A stretch of DNA of 64,000 bases from Echria macrotheca. Taxonomy: Eukaryota > Ascomycota > Sordariomycetes > Sordariales > Schizotheciaceae. Below are positions 23,982 to 33,446 of this stretch, piece by piece. Below the pieces are notes generated by a model. That model saw only the letters and a list, made by a program, of their open reading frames with translations, ran no database searches and had not been told where the DNA came from. The DNA lies in NCBI GenBank assembly GCA_030411725.1, contig MU839836.1:620001-684000 (forward strand). Direction: 5' to 3'. The position numbers and the translations under genes were made by a program. Position 1 is the first letter of the stretch. Every line of letters starts with the position of its first letter.

Positions 23982-24509
23982 CTATTCGCCATACCGTGAC
24001 ACCTGAGCAATCAACGCAGTAATCTGTTCCGTATCTCGACGCAAAGATTCGCTGAGAGCACCTAACCGTGCTCTCTGTGCCATCTCCAAAGAGGCAGCCC
24101 TTGCGTCCTCGAAAGGGGCCTTTAGCGAGTATCGCTGTTGGCTCCCTGGGCTCAAATTCCCATCATGTCGCGCTGATATCCTGCTCAGCTCGTCCCATAG
24201 CGCCGGCGTTTGCTGATCGGCGCTCTCCTTTGTGACTTGAAAGAGATTTTCTAACCCAGATGACGAAACAAGTTCTTGCGTGAGGATAACAACCTAAAAG
24301 GTTAAATATTCGCATCAGCAAATCCACCTTACCATGGGGGAAGGTAGGCTAACATTCATGAGGAGATCGGCGAATGCTCGGGCATTTTCGCCGGCCTTGT
24401 GGTGCTCATTGCTATCAGCTTGTCCGTATTTGATGGCGATGCTTAGCTCTCCGGCGGCCTCGCAGGCCTTAAGGATATAATCTATCCCAGACGGGAGAGA
24501 GGTATACAT
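23982..24509 (-). CDS. small two-exon helical orphan protein
   Basis: Minus-strand exons 24509-24333 and 24293-23982 join at codon boundaries over a 39-bp intron (gtaagg...tttaacc...ttttag), giving 162 residues. The sequence is alanine- and glutamate-rich and predicted helical throughout (YILKACEAAGELSIAIKYG; ESLRRDTEQITALIAQV), with a Ser/Gly/Gln linker between. No signal peptide, membrane segment or known domain is seen. An upstream frame (24829-24515) could be spliced in through gtgagt at 24555, replacing the first 11 residues, but it lacks an ATG. The intron is short, near the lower limit for fungi. The undisturbed frame within repeat debris suggests a young insertion or selection. Confidence 0.55.
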
Positions 24510-25174
24510 ATTTGTTAGGTATAACAGCCGATAGCTAGGTACTCACAATTATGCGCTCTACAAAGGAAATGATAAGTTGGGAAAGGAGCCCAATGCGGGG
24601 AAGTCCACCAGCCAACGGAGAAAGTTCGGGTAAACGAAGTTGGTAAGGTTGAGACCGCCTCACGTGATTGAAACTTCACCTCGCGCTCGGCGGAAAAGCC
24701 TCCAGCGCGTTGGGTCCGCATCTGCGTCGTCCGCCAAGCCGGCGTCAGCTCGCTTCCGCTCAGGGAGCACAACGAGGATGAACTAGGGCGATTAATGCAG
24801 TAGACTTTTTTGCCCTCGGGGGAGTTCACAAGTTTTTGAGTGTGGTCTATAGCAAAACTACAAACGATAATTCCATGTGTTAGTGCACCTGCCCTTCACT
24901 CCGATCCTGCATGGTATCACCCCATAGATGTTCTTTCGATCCAAAGACTAACGCCTTTCTTATCTTTCTTATCATTATGCCGTGTTGGGGAAAAGCTTCC
25001 TGCTCGCCAACACCTAGTTCAAATCACACAACCACGTCACTAACACAGTCGACGGCTAAGTCGAGTATCAAGGCGAGAGCCCTGTCGGTGGGCGCGTAAG
25101 GTGGTGTCAAAAGAACCAAGCACCCTGGTTGCTCGGTGTTTGTAGAAATACTGACCTCCAAGAGGGACTGTACC
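24510..25174. other. intergenic and repeat DNA
   Basis: No supported gene. A minus frame at 24515-24829 lacks an ATG. An inverted family C piece lies near 24968-25005 (cttatcattatgccg). Confidence 0.45.
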
Positions 25175-25590
25175 TCAGCAAATTGGTGACAAAGCTAGCA
25201 CTGCGGTGGCAGCTCGATTGGTGGTAGACCTGATGTGTTGAAGCCTTTGGCATTTGGAGAGCGAGGAAGGGTGATGTTTTCGGCTTGCCAATTCCTTGGC
25301 CGTGATCTTTATTGGCAGCCTGACGTAATCACAGGAACGCACCGTCTCCGGTGTCATGGCAGAATTGCGAGGCGGTGAAGTGCAAGCCATCGGGCGATGC
25401 CAGTTGTTGCCGGCAGCCGTGGCTGTGGCAGGCAGCGCCGCATCTAGTTCGGCCTGCAACGCGGCGAGCACGCACGGCGTGCGGGCTACGTAGTACATAA
25501 GGGCACACGACGTGGTGTCGCTGCCGGTAATCAGCTGTGTGAGCGCCTTGGCCGTCAGCTCCGAGCGGCTGAGCGGCTGAGCGGCTGAGC
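25175..25590 (-). pseudogene. cytochrome P450 relic, I-helix region (copy 1)
   Basis: On the minus strand about 130 residues are open. The first part reads LTAKALTQLITGSDTTS, then YYVARTPCVLAALQAEL and DAALPA. This is the oxygen-binding I-helix ([AG]-G-x-[DE]-T-[TS]) and the following J region of a cytochrome P450. After about 25435 the match is lost and no ExxR, PERF or haem-Cys segment follows, so only a small internal piece of a roughly 500-residue enzyme remains. Upstream it stops at a 9-bp tandem repeat (gagcggctg, three units). A paralogous relic lies at 20090-20335. Confidence 0.65.
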
Positions 25591-28215
25591 AGGCGTAGGT
25601 TCCGCTAAACGCCGTAATTTGTGATCTTTGTATCAGGCAGTGATCCCTGACAAAATTGTTTCCTCATTCTTTGAAGGTCAAAGCTACGAAGGCAACCTGC
25701 AGTCTACGCAATGGCCAGAGCCTGACCACGATCTCCCGCTTGTCCTTGACGAGAGCGGGGGCTCCACAATCGTGTGCCGGACGCCGCGGTCGGCGACGCT
25801 GTCTTCTGCACCAGTGCGTCGCATTCAGATGCCAGATCATGCGGGCGACGATGTTGGGCGGCGTGTCGGTAAGGAAGCTTGGGGGGTTGAGACGTCGCGC
25901 GACGCGTAGACGGGACAGACGATGTCTCCGTCTTGCAGGGCAGGCTCGGTCTCTGTAGTGGTAACCATTTTGAGCGGCGCGGGTTGTCGGTTTGTATAGT
26001 AGGAGACAATGCCTCGAAGGCGACGATTGAAGGCGCGACAGCTGCAACTTGACGCACTCCACAAGCTAGCAAGCTGTGAGGCGCTCGTGCGGGGTTTCCG
26101 TCTGCAAAAAAAAACCCCAGCCCCGCATTCTCGCGCCAGCCCCGCTTGACGGGGAGTGTTGGAACGCCATGACGTATAGCGGGGTTGAGTGTGGAGAACT
26201 AAGACTGGCCTAGACAGTATACGTCACAGTCTGGTTGACGGAAGAGTGTGGTCCGTGGAGACTGTAACGGGGGACTACTACGAAGAATAAAGTTTCTGAT
26301 AAGAAAGAGTGGTATATTGGCACTGAGTGTGCTGTCTGCGCTTGACAGGTCTATGATGAAAAATTTGGTGTTTGGGATTGTGGTCGGCTGTGCGGGTAAC
26401 CGAATGTTTTGGACCTTATCATTGTGCCGCGTCAGGAAAAAATCCACTGCTGACAAGCAAAAACCACCCCAGACGGCCACCTAGCACGGCCCTCGAGACC
26501 CCTTCTCGCTTTCCGCCGATTAACCCTTCAACGGGCCGAGGCGCCCTCGTTGATCAAGAGGTTGTTGATGGAGCCAGCTGCGCCACAGTGCGGGGTAACC
26601 ATTGCCTTCGCTATGTCTTATCATTTGTGCCGTGGCGGGGAAAAAATTCTCTTAGCTAGCGGGGGTTCGCCATCACCGTAACACCATCTGACTTTCAATC
26701 GTCCCCAAACCCGGGCCCTCTGATTATCCCTCAACCCCGCCCTAGTTCGTCGAACTTGCGCGACCGGGAAATTAGGGCAGGGCTAAAAGCGGAACACTAG
26801 ATGGGATGCCGCCAGCCATATTGCAAACGTCCAGCGGCTGGTAGTTTCAAAGCAACCCCGCCTTGATCGACCAGGCCACAGGCGGGTCCCGGTTCTCGTT
26901 CTCGCCCTTGCGCTAGCCAGGGTGGCCCCTGAGCCCTGGATTGCGGCCGGTAATTCTTCTGCCATGCGAGATGTTCTGGTCCTTCATTCTCCCTCCACCC
27001 GATGCCGGCAGCTCGGGCACGCCTGAGATGATAGTTGGGCAGTAATTAATGCCAACAGGTCGTGTTATCTTTTACGCAGATCGTGATCGATCAGTCATCG
27101 TCGTGGTATTGCTTGTACCGGCCAATCGCCGGTCCACCCAGACTGGGGGTTCGTGGCTCCTGCCGTCGTAGATCGTAGACTGAGACAACGGCCAGGAGAT
27201 GGGGGATGCGCGGGGCAGGGTCTAGGCGGCGCAGAGGATAGTATGGACGATATGGCATAGTTCTATGACGCACGAAAGAAGAGGAAGAAGGGGGATCTCT
27301 GATCAAAGTTTACTGTTGTACGGGTCCCTCGATGGTGGTGTCGACAATGGCGGATCGCGGGATAGCGCCGCGCGCCCAGGGTTTGTCGCTCTGCGTGACA
27401 TACCCACTGTTGTAGGAGCTCATATAGTAGTGGGGCCGCCACGACGCTGGCTGGATGGAGTTTTGGCGGTTTATGCGTGGAAGGCAACCGACCTGTTGGT
27501 AAACCGAAATCGTGGTCACCAGGAGTGCGCGGCATTTCGTGGTTGGCTACAATCTGCGTTACTTCAGTGCGCCGCCCCGCTCTCGCTTGTCGCTCTTTGC
27601 TTGTTGATGTCGTCTGTGTTGTCAGAGACTGCATAAAAAGGCCCGCCATCGCACAAAACTAAAGTTTAATTGGAGATAATCAAGTTGGATACCGCTCTGT
27701 GGACTGTGGAAAAAAAATGCGAGCGCGGTTCCCTGCCTCACGGGTAAACCACGGGAATCGGGTAATTTTCCGAGATACCCCACCAGCCGTTGGGCTTTCG
27801 AGCCATCGCCCGACGCGACCCTTGTGCCGTCATTCGGATCCTAAGATACTCTGATATTTAAACACAATGGGTGTTTTTTTTTTCGGCTTGCAGATCCTGT
27901 CTTTGAAGTGGCTTTCTTTGCTCCTCACAGCATTCAGCCTAGTAGCACACGCAGCCTAGGCATTCCGCGTCGTCAGATACCCCGCTTTGGCTCCGTGAGT
28001 CTCTATTCCCTCTTCCTCCTTCCGGCTTTCTCGTCTGACTTACTCCAAGCACAGGATTCGCATCAGAAGAGCTACCTAGAACGATACAGTGGGCAGTACT
28101 CTGACTCAAGGACCTGGTCAAAGCCTACGATCCGACCCTTCCGTGCCAGCCATCACAAGGGTTCGCACGCAGCAACCCCACCACCGTACACGGATATCTT
28201 AGCAAGGCGTATAAG
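25591..28215. other. repeat relics, no confident gene
   Basis: Contains inverted family C pieces near 26416 and 26618 and a minus-strand relic at 27091-27519. A plus frame leads without an ATG into the gene at 28216 (KDLVKAYDP...HGYLSKAYK directly before its Met). A strong acceptor-like run of nine T followed by cggcttgcag near 27876-27896 suggests that an upstream exon once existed. Confidence 0.4.
27091..27519 (-). pseudogene. orphan coding relic with one TAA
   Basis: One minus-strand frame is open from about 27519 to a TAA at 27312-27310 and then again to 27091, giving about 140 residues rich in Tyr, Arg and Pro (RPHYYMSSYNSGYV; TMPYRPYYPLRRLDP) and ending in an acidic HDDD. The stop could be a CAA changed to TAA, a RIP-type C-to-T. 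No ATG start or family is recognised. Confidence 0.3.
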
Positions 28216-28671
28216 ATGTCTTCTCAACAGACACTACCTACCGATGCCGATCAAACAAGCAATAAGCAGGGTGGAAAGCTTGAGGTGGAAATGATCCTAG
28301 CCGAAGGCCCGCAAGTTGTGGAGGTTACGGCGATATCAAATGATGATGCTGCACTTGAGGCGACGGTGCGACAGAAAGCAAGTTACCTAGTCCTACGGCA
28401 CTATACCTTGCTAACCACGATACAGTTAGGCTACGATGTGAGACTCGACAAGGAGTGGACGGTGTGCCAGAGTTTGGAGAAGGCGGACCCCTCTGCCCGT
28501 GCACTCTTGGTTAGACAGGACTGCGCATGGGGAGCCGTCAGGGTCGACAGCATCCCGGTGTCAAATGTGGTAACTGGCCAAGGCAACGATTTCTACATTG
28601 TGTATATCGACACTGGTCAGAGTTGTCTCTTTCTGCGACAGCCATCAGTCCGCTTCTTCCATCGCCGTTGA
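28216..28671 (+). CDS. hypothetical protein, 151 residues
   Basis: ATG-started frame with ordinary fungal composition: acidic N-terminus (SSQQTLPTDADQTS), then LEVEMILAEGPQVVEVTAIS, a central YLVLRHYTLLTTIQLGYD and FYIVYIDTG near the end. No known domain, signal peptide or membrane segment. The same frame is open about 40 codons upstream of the ATG, and two other frames look coding downstream (one giving SGWQTGFVAARTQR and a tandem GPEQ repeat to 28952). The true gene may therefore be longer and spliced or frameshifted. Confidence 0.4.
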   Translation: MSSQQTLPTDADQTSNKQGGKLEVEMILAEGPQVVEVTAISNDDAALEATVRQKASYLVLRHYTLLTTIQLGYDVRLDKEWTVCQSLEKADPSARALLVRQDCAWGAVRVDSIPVSNVVTGQGNDFYIVYIDTGQSCLFLRQPSVRFFHRR

Positions 28672-28871
28672 CATGCGAACATACTCCATCAATGCAAGGC
28701 TTGCCCTGAGAGAAAATTGGATTGTCGCATGCTTTTCCACAGAAGCATCTAAGCCCAGATCGATGGACGGAAGAGGCTGCCCAGACAATGGGCATATTAT
28801 TTTCAGGTTGGCAGACTGGGTTTGTTGCTGCAAGAACCCAAAGAGCTGTGTATATGTTAGGTGCACAACTA

Positions 28872-28952
28872 CCGGAGAGGGCAGGGCCGGAACAGCAACC
28901 GGAGGGGGCCGGGCCGGAACAGCGATCGGAGGGGGTGGGACCGGTACAGTGA
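28872..28952 (+). repeat. three tandem 27-bp units
   Basis: Units of the type ccggag.gggc.gggccgg at 28872-28898, 28899-28925 and 28926-28952, drifting in sequence. Because 27 is a multiple of three, every frame stays open, and one encodes a repeated PEGAGPEQ peptide. Likely replication slippage inside a coding or formerly coding tail. Confidence 0.75.
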
Positions 28953-29110
28953 CCGGTGAAATTCCCAGTGATGCTTTAAAGTGGTTAGCTTTACTAGACT
29001 AATAGCTAGATTGCCTTTGGTTCCACACACCGGAGGGGTGCTGTATAGACTCCGAAGCTGTGGGATCCAGTTGAGTAGTCCCAGTGCTTGAGTCTTGCTC
29101 TGTCCTTACA

Positions 29111-29500
29111 TTAGCAGTATCCACAGCTCAATCGCTGGATTAACTGACTGTTCTGTTCTGTAATTAAACTTCTTAGGGTAGGACATTTAAGCCCTGCCTG
29201 TTTCACTTGTAGTGGCAAATCTGCCCTGCTGGTGCTTTTCATTTCGACAATGATTGTTTTTCTAAGCCCAACAACACAAATCGCAGTGCCTTCAAGCTCG
29301 CAAATAGGTTCAGCGTAATGCATAAACCGTCGGAAAATGGCTTCTTTGGAATCCACATCCGGCTTTGGTAAGGCTGATCCGCGGAGCTGCAGGAATTTCT
29401 GCACTTCATCCATGTCGCGCTTTCTCAATCCACCACAGTTGACCCTTCTGCAGAACGCACGGAGGCGTTCAATGGCTTTCTCGAGTGTGAGGCGAGCCAT
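29111..29500 (-). CDS. hypothetical protein, 129 residues
   Basis: ATG-started minus-strand frame. N-terminal half is basic and helical (LEKAIERLRAFCRRVN, then KRDMDEVQKFLQLRG), followed by EAIFRRFMHYAEPIC, a hydrophobic segment (GTAICVVGLRKTIIV) and a Cys-containing end. No family is recognised. The first 40 residues resemble a helical DNA-binding or oligomerisation module only in general character. About 110 bp upstream of its start begins a tandem array of 11-bp units. Confidence 0.5.
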   Translation of the reverse strand: MARLTLEKAIERLRAFCRRVNCGGLRKRDMDEVQKFLQLRGSALPKPDVDSKEAIFRRFMHYAEPICELEGTAICVVGLRKTIIVEMKSTSRADLPLQVKQAGLKCPTLRSLITEQNSQLIQRLSCGYC

Positions 29501-29610
29501 GATTCGGGATGCAATTGAGAAGACAATAAGGAGAAAATTGGGAAGAAAATGGGAAGAAAATGGGGGATAGTGCGGAGAAGGTGGAGAGATAATCTATTCT
29601 TAACAAGGTT

Positions 29611-29767
29611 TTTACCCTTCTTTCATCTATCTTTCACCAATCTTTCACCCATCCTTTACCTATCTTTCACCAATCTTTCACCCATCTTTTACCTATCTTT
29701 CACCCGTCTTTCACCCGTCTTTCACCCATCTTTCACCCATCTTTCACCCATCTTTCACCCATCTTTA
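29611..29767. repeat. 11-bp minisatellite (ctttcacccat)n
   Basis: About thirteen consecutive 11-bp units, with variants such as ctttcaccaat, cttttacctat and ctttcacccgt. The most uniform units are at 29708-29767, so expansion or homogenisation probably happened at that end. Strongly strand-asymmetric (C/T on the plus strand). Confidence 0.85.
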
Positions 29768-30821
29768 TACTTGCGTTGCAGGGCTACCAGTCCGGGGCTC
29801 CCACCATGCCGGATCCACGAGGCTGCACACGTCTACTTCGCATTATTACGTGGGCTGCTGCTCATGCAGAGTAGAACAGCACATCACGCAGCGCTGGCTT
29901 TGAGTGACCGCGATTCCCAGGCGGCTCGTCGCCAGAAGCTAGCTGAATTCTTGTAAATTCAGCCTCAAGTTATGCATACCAACCAGTGCTGCCAACCGAC
30001 GCTGATGCACTTCAGAGAAAGTCAGGAATTGCTTCTCCGTGGCTTTCGGCAAGCAATCGGTCCTTGTAGATGAGGCTTATCAGGCCCCATGGCCCACCTG
30101 CCCACACCAACGCATGTTAGACCATATATCAACCACATAGGTGCGGGCGACCGAGGTCGAGGGAGGGGGCAACGGGATCATCGACCAATGCGGTCGAGAT
30201 TGAATCATGCAGGTCGGCTCATGAAGGTGGCTCCAGACTGGACAACTGGTTCGGCTCAGGATCCATGTCTGCTGCGTCTGGCTAGTTTGGCCATCAGGAT
30301 GAGTTCCGGCCGCATGCCTGAGCCTACGGGTTGTCCAAAGCGCTGTTCATGAGAAGTGGGAAAGGAGATTATGCGGCGTTGCCAGGTTATATCGAAGGAT
30401 TGGGGAGAAGGAGAACAGATGGTTGACATTGGACTATGCAGGCCGCCTTATGAAGGTATCTCTGTTAGAGGTTTGATCTAAACCATTGGATGATGCACCT
30501 CCTGAGGTCCACGTTGAGCCCAGGCATCGGCCTCGTCCGCCATGCATGTCAAAGGATCTGGAGGGGATCGATGTCAAAGGATTCGTCAAGATAGCTCCAC
30601 GTTTCACGATAGGTTACCGGATAGGGAGCTTCCCACGTCGGTCAGATCACGACGGGATGGATACGATGCAGATAATATATGGCGAAAGATGTAGGAGAGA
30701 TGGCCACCTAATACTCGATTCAGGGGGGGCTGGCTCTCGGCTCCAGCAACACCGAGCCACACAGGTATAAGAGCACTCTTCCCCGCAACAGCTGCCCACT
30801 TTACCGCTAAGAAACGGCATC
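29768..30821. other. intergenic, no confident gene
   Basis: Two related segments, about 30190-30232 and 30420-30460, share tgcagg.cg.ct.atgaaggt and encode a similar AGRLMKV peptide in a plus frame, suggesting a tandem duplication within a relic. A frame at 30486-30770 has no motif. A TATA-like tataagagc at about 30768 precedes the next small ORF. Confidence 0.4.
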
Positions 30822-30974
30822 ATGCCCTATTTGCACGACTGCTGCAAATGCTGGTGTGAGTGTCAAAAACAGGTCGACATCGCCGGCTCGCAATTTTGTG
30901 AATAGTGCTGCACTCACTGCCAGCAAGACTGTTCGCCAACTCGCTCTTCAACAGCTGCAGACAGATCTGCCTGA
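30822..30974 (+). pseudogene. small Cys-rich ORF with an in-frame TAG
   Basis: From the ATG, 27 residues contain seven Cys (MPYLHDCCKCWCECQ...FC), then TAG at 30903-30905, after which the frame continues CCTHCQQDC... to TGA at 30972-30974. TAG may be a CAG changed by a RIP-type C-to-T. Alternatively a gtgagt donor at 30856 and an acceptor at about 30922 would remove the stop and shift to a frame ending at 31102. Which reading is right cannot be settled by eye. Confidence 0.3.
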
Positions 30975-31510
30975 ACATTATTCCTTGTTGTTGGTCCTTG
31001 ACCTGCCTTCAGTCAGCCCACTTATTCACGCATCTGGATATCTTGTTGTCCTCCAAATCACCATCCGGTTTACGATCAAGCTATCAAGGTTCAATCGACT
31101 GACTTACCAGTCTATCTTCTCAACAGCTTCTCGGCAGATACACCGGTTTGACGGCATCCTTAGCCGCGGTATCGACTTCGTTGGACTCAGCCTCCATCTT
31201 TTCACATTGTTCACGTTATTTGTCCTCTCAAATCACCTAACTTACGACCACGGCTGAGGCTCTCAATTCTGGGAACTTCATTCAGTACCCAAACTTTCCA
31301 TCACAGCACTTTCTTGGTAAGTCTACAATGTACCTGGAGATTATGGTGTCCGAGGCTTTTGAAAGTGCTTCGCGTTGGGCAAGGAAGCTGACATTCCACA
31401 TCAGGTTCATACCCCCTAAACACACAATCGAATCGCAGCGGACGGCTCAGACTGGCCGCTTAAACGAAGTGCCGCAACTATCTCTGTATCCGCCCCATAG
31501 TCTATCTAAG

Positions 31511-31981
31511 ATGTCGAATGGTGACGCGCCCCTGCCTGCGGGCTTGGCTAGCACACCTTTGGCCCATCCGGACTCAGCCGGCCCTGCTCCGGCCATTTCT
31601 CTGGCTTCTGCCAACAGCAATGGGACTGGTAGAACTTATGGGGGCATGAATGATCTGACGTCGAGCGGTCAGACAAACGGCTCGTCACCCACGGACCCGG
31701 TCCCGACCCCGGCGTCATCCACGGGCCGCACCCCGGTTCCAACCCTGGCCCCGCCTATGACTCAAGACAATAACGGAACGGATGCAAATGGAGACGACAA
31801 GAAGCCGGATCCGCCGGCTCCTACGCCGGCTCCCGCGCCAGCTCCATCACCGGTCCCTGCACCAAACGGCTCAACTGGGGACCAGAAGGAAGGGGAAGAG
31901 GAAGTAAGTGATTTCACCACAGCCACGGGTGATGCTGGCACGTATGGAAGGAGAGGGGATGGATGGGATGGGTTTCAGTGA
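31511..31981 (+). CDS. disordered Pro/Ser/Thr-rich protein with optional intron at its end
   Basis: From MSNGDAPLPAGLAS the frame runs 156 residues, nearly all Pro, Ala, Ser, Thr, Gly and Asn (TDPVPTPASSTGRTP; PPAPTPAPAPAPSP), ending acidic (EGEEE). I chose this ATG over an in-frame ATG at 31328 because composition changes sharply there. A gtaagt donor at 31904 and ggtttcag acceptor at 31978 delimit a 75-bp, in-frame segment; splicing leaves the stop TGA at 31979-31981 immediately after the acidic run, while retention adds 25 residues before the same TGA. No domain, so the role is unknown; such linkers occur in secreted, wall or regulatory proteins. Confidence 0.5.
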   Translation: MSNGDAPLPAGLASTPLAHPDSAGPAPAISLASANSNGTGRTYGGMNDLTSSGQTNGSSPTDPVPTPASSTGRTPVPTLAPPMTQDNNGTDANGDDKKPDPPAPTPAPAPAPSPVPAPNGSTGDQKEGEEEVSDFTTATGDAGTYGRRGDGWDGFQ

Positions 31982-32744
31982 CAAAAAAAACATTGTGGAC
32001 AGTATAGCAGTAACCTAAATCTGAGGGTTTGGGCGAATCGCAGTTCCCAGATGGGGCTCACCTCGAGGGATGAGGAGATCAATAGTACGCTATTCTATTT
32101 ATCAACTGATTAAGTTACGAAAGGATGTGAGGCCGGTGCCTGGTGTGATCTCTGACACCCATTTCCAGTACATCAAGCGATGGATCTATACATGCCTACT
32201 GCACAATCATGAAGACGTCCTTCCTGTGCCTATCAACGGAAGGCGATGAACTCTCGGCGGAAATGGACAACCAATATGTCCCAATGGAAGACGGCCAAGG
32301 GAAGCATATGCCTTAGTAGATAAGATTCCTCTAGATGAACAGGTCCCTCCCGGACACCGTTTTCCTCCTGCAATATTTGTCATACGTCGTTCATTACATA
32401 GGTCGATTGTCGGCGCTACTAGCGCTAAGAAGCGCTTGCGCGCGTGTGGCACAGCGGAAAAACTGGTCCGTGTTCTAGGCCCAGTGTGGCTGAGCGCGCC
32501 TAATTAGGGGGCTGATGCGACGAGGCTTTGAGCTCATGTGCAACAGGATGGCAAGTGAATTTGATAAGATAAGCACAACCCCGCGAAGATGCCCAACGCA
32601 TTTCCACCAGGCGACCCGCAGCGACTGCACGTCACAGCCCACCGTCCGGCTACGGACATGCATCTATAAATATGTGTGACGCACCATTCTCTCTGTACCT
32701 GTGCTTTATTCAGTCCTTAGATTTTTAAAACTTATCAAGTCACT
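31982..32744. other. intergenic region with candidate promoter
   Basis: No supported gene in 760 bp. The 3' part is the likely promoter of the next gene. Confidence 0.5.
32665..32670 (+). promoter_or_regulatory. TATA-like box
   Basis: tataaa inside catctataaatatg, about 75 bp before the ATG at 32745, a plausible core promoter position for that gene. Confidence 0.4.
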
Positions 32745-33446
32745 ATGTCTGTCATCCGAGCCACAGACATCGTGGACATCATGGCCGCCGATGCAGAAGA
32801 CGAGCAGACTAACTACCAGGACATGGCTTCTCGGATTACGGATGACATCCGAACACAAGCCGAGCTGGTCGTCTGCTATGCCGAGGATATGGAACTCGCA
32901 CCAGGGAGGACGAACTTGTTCAGGTTGCCGAGTCTGGCCCTCGTCCCCTCGGCTCAACCCCTGAATACTGCATTTCACCAGAATATGGTTTGTTAAGCCA
33001 AAACTATACAATGACCTAGCACTAACGGGAGGAAGGGCGCACCGATAAAGAAATGGGCCAGTGGTAAGGGATTTACCATTGAAAAGAAAATATTCAGTTG
33101 CAACATACTCTGGCTTCAAGGTGGTAGCATAGAGTGCGATCCGGGCAAGATTGTGTCACTCATATTTGTCCGAAGGCCTCAACGGAGAGATGATAGAGGA
33201 GTTATTGGAGATGCCCAGGGAAGCACAACTGGGATTACGGTTTCGGAAGAACCCCTTTCGAGAGGCTCCCTCAAGTCAGGAACAGCAGACTCTCCATTCG
33301 AGTGTCGAGTGGGGGACATGATCTTCCTTCAGGAAGGGGAGCATATATCCGTAAGGAAGGACACGGCACCTCGCGATTTTTGTATGTACTGCATTGTGCG
33401 TCGCACCATTCCGACGGAAGGCGCCGGAGAAGGGGTAACTGCTTAA
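32745..33446 (+). CDS. small multi-exon orphan protein, convergent with the 900-residue gene
   Basis: The first exon (32745-32987) encodes 81 residues, beginning SVIRATDIVDIMAADAEDE, helical and acidic. The last exon, open from about 33098 to the TAA at 33444-33446, encodes CNILWLQGGSIECDP, then SLIFVRRPQRRDD, ECRVGDMIFLQEGEHISV and FCMYCIVRR, a strand-rich fold. A model with introns 32988-33031 (44 bp, cactaac branch) and 33064-33097 (34 bp) keeps frame and gives about 208 residues, but the second intron is unusually short and the middle could be read without it. So the ends are well supported and the middle is not. No family recognised. Its stop codon touches that of the next gene. Confidence 0.5.

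Noticed and set aside
25704..26072. Continuation of the P450 relic
   Set aside because: No ExxR, PERF or haem-binding Cys motif in any frame; similarity stops near 25435.
29611..29767. CRISPR-like array
   Set aside because: Units are contiguous 11-mers with no spacers, in eukaryotic DNA; a minisatellite.
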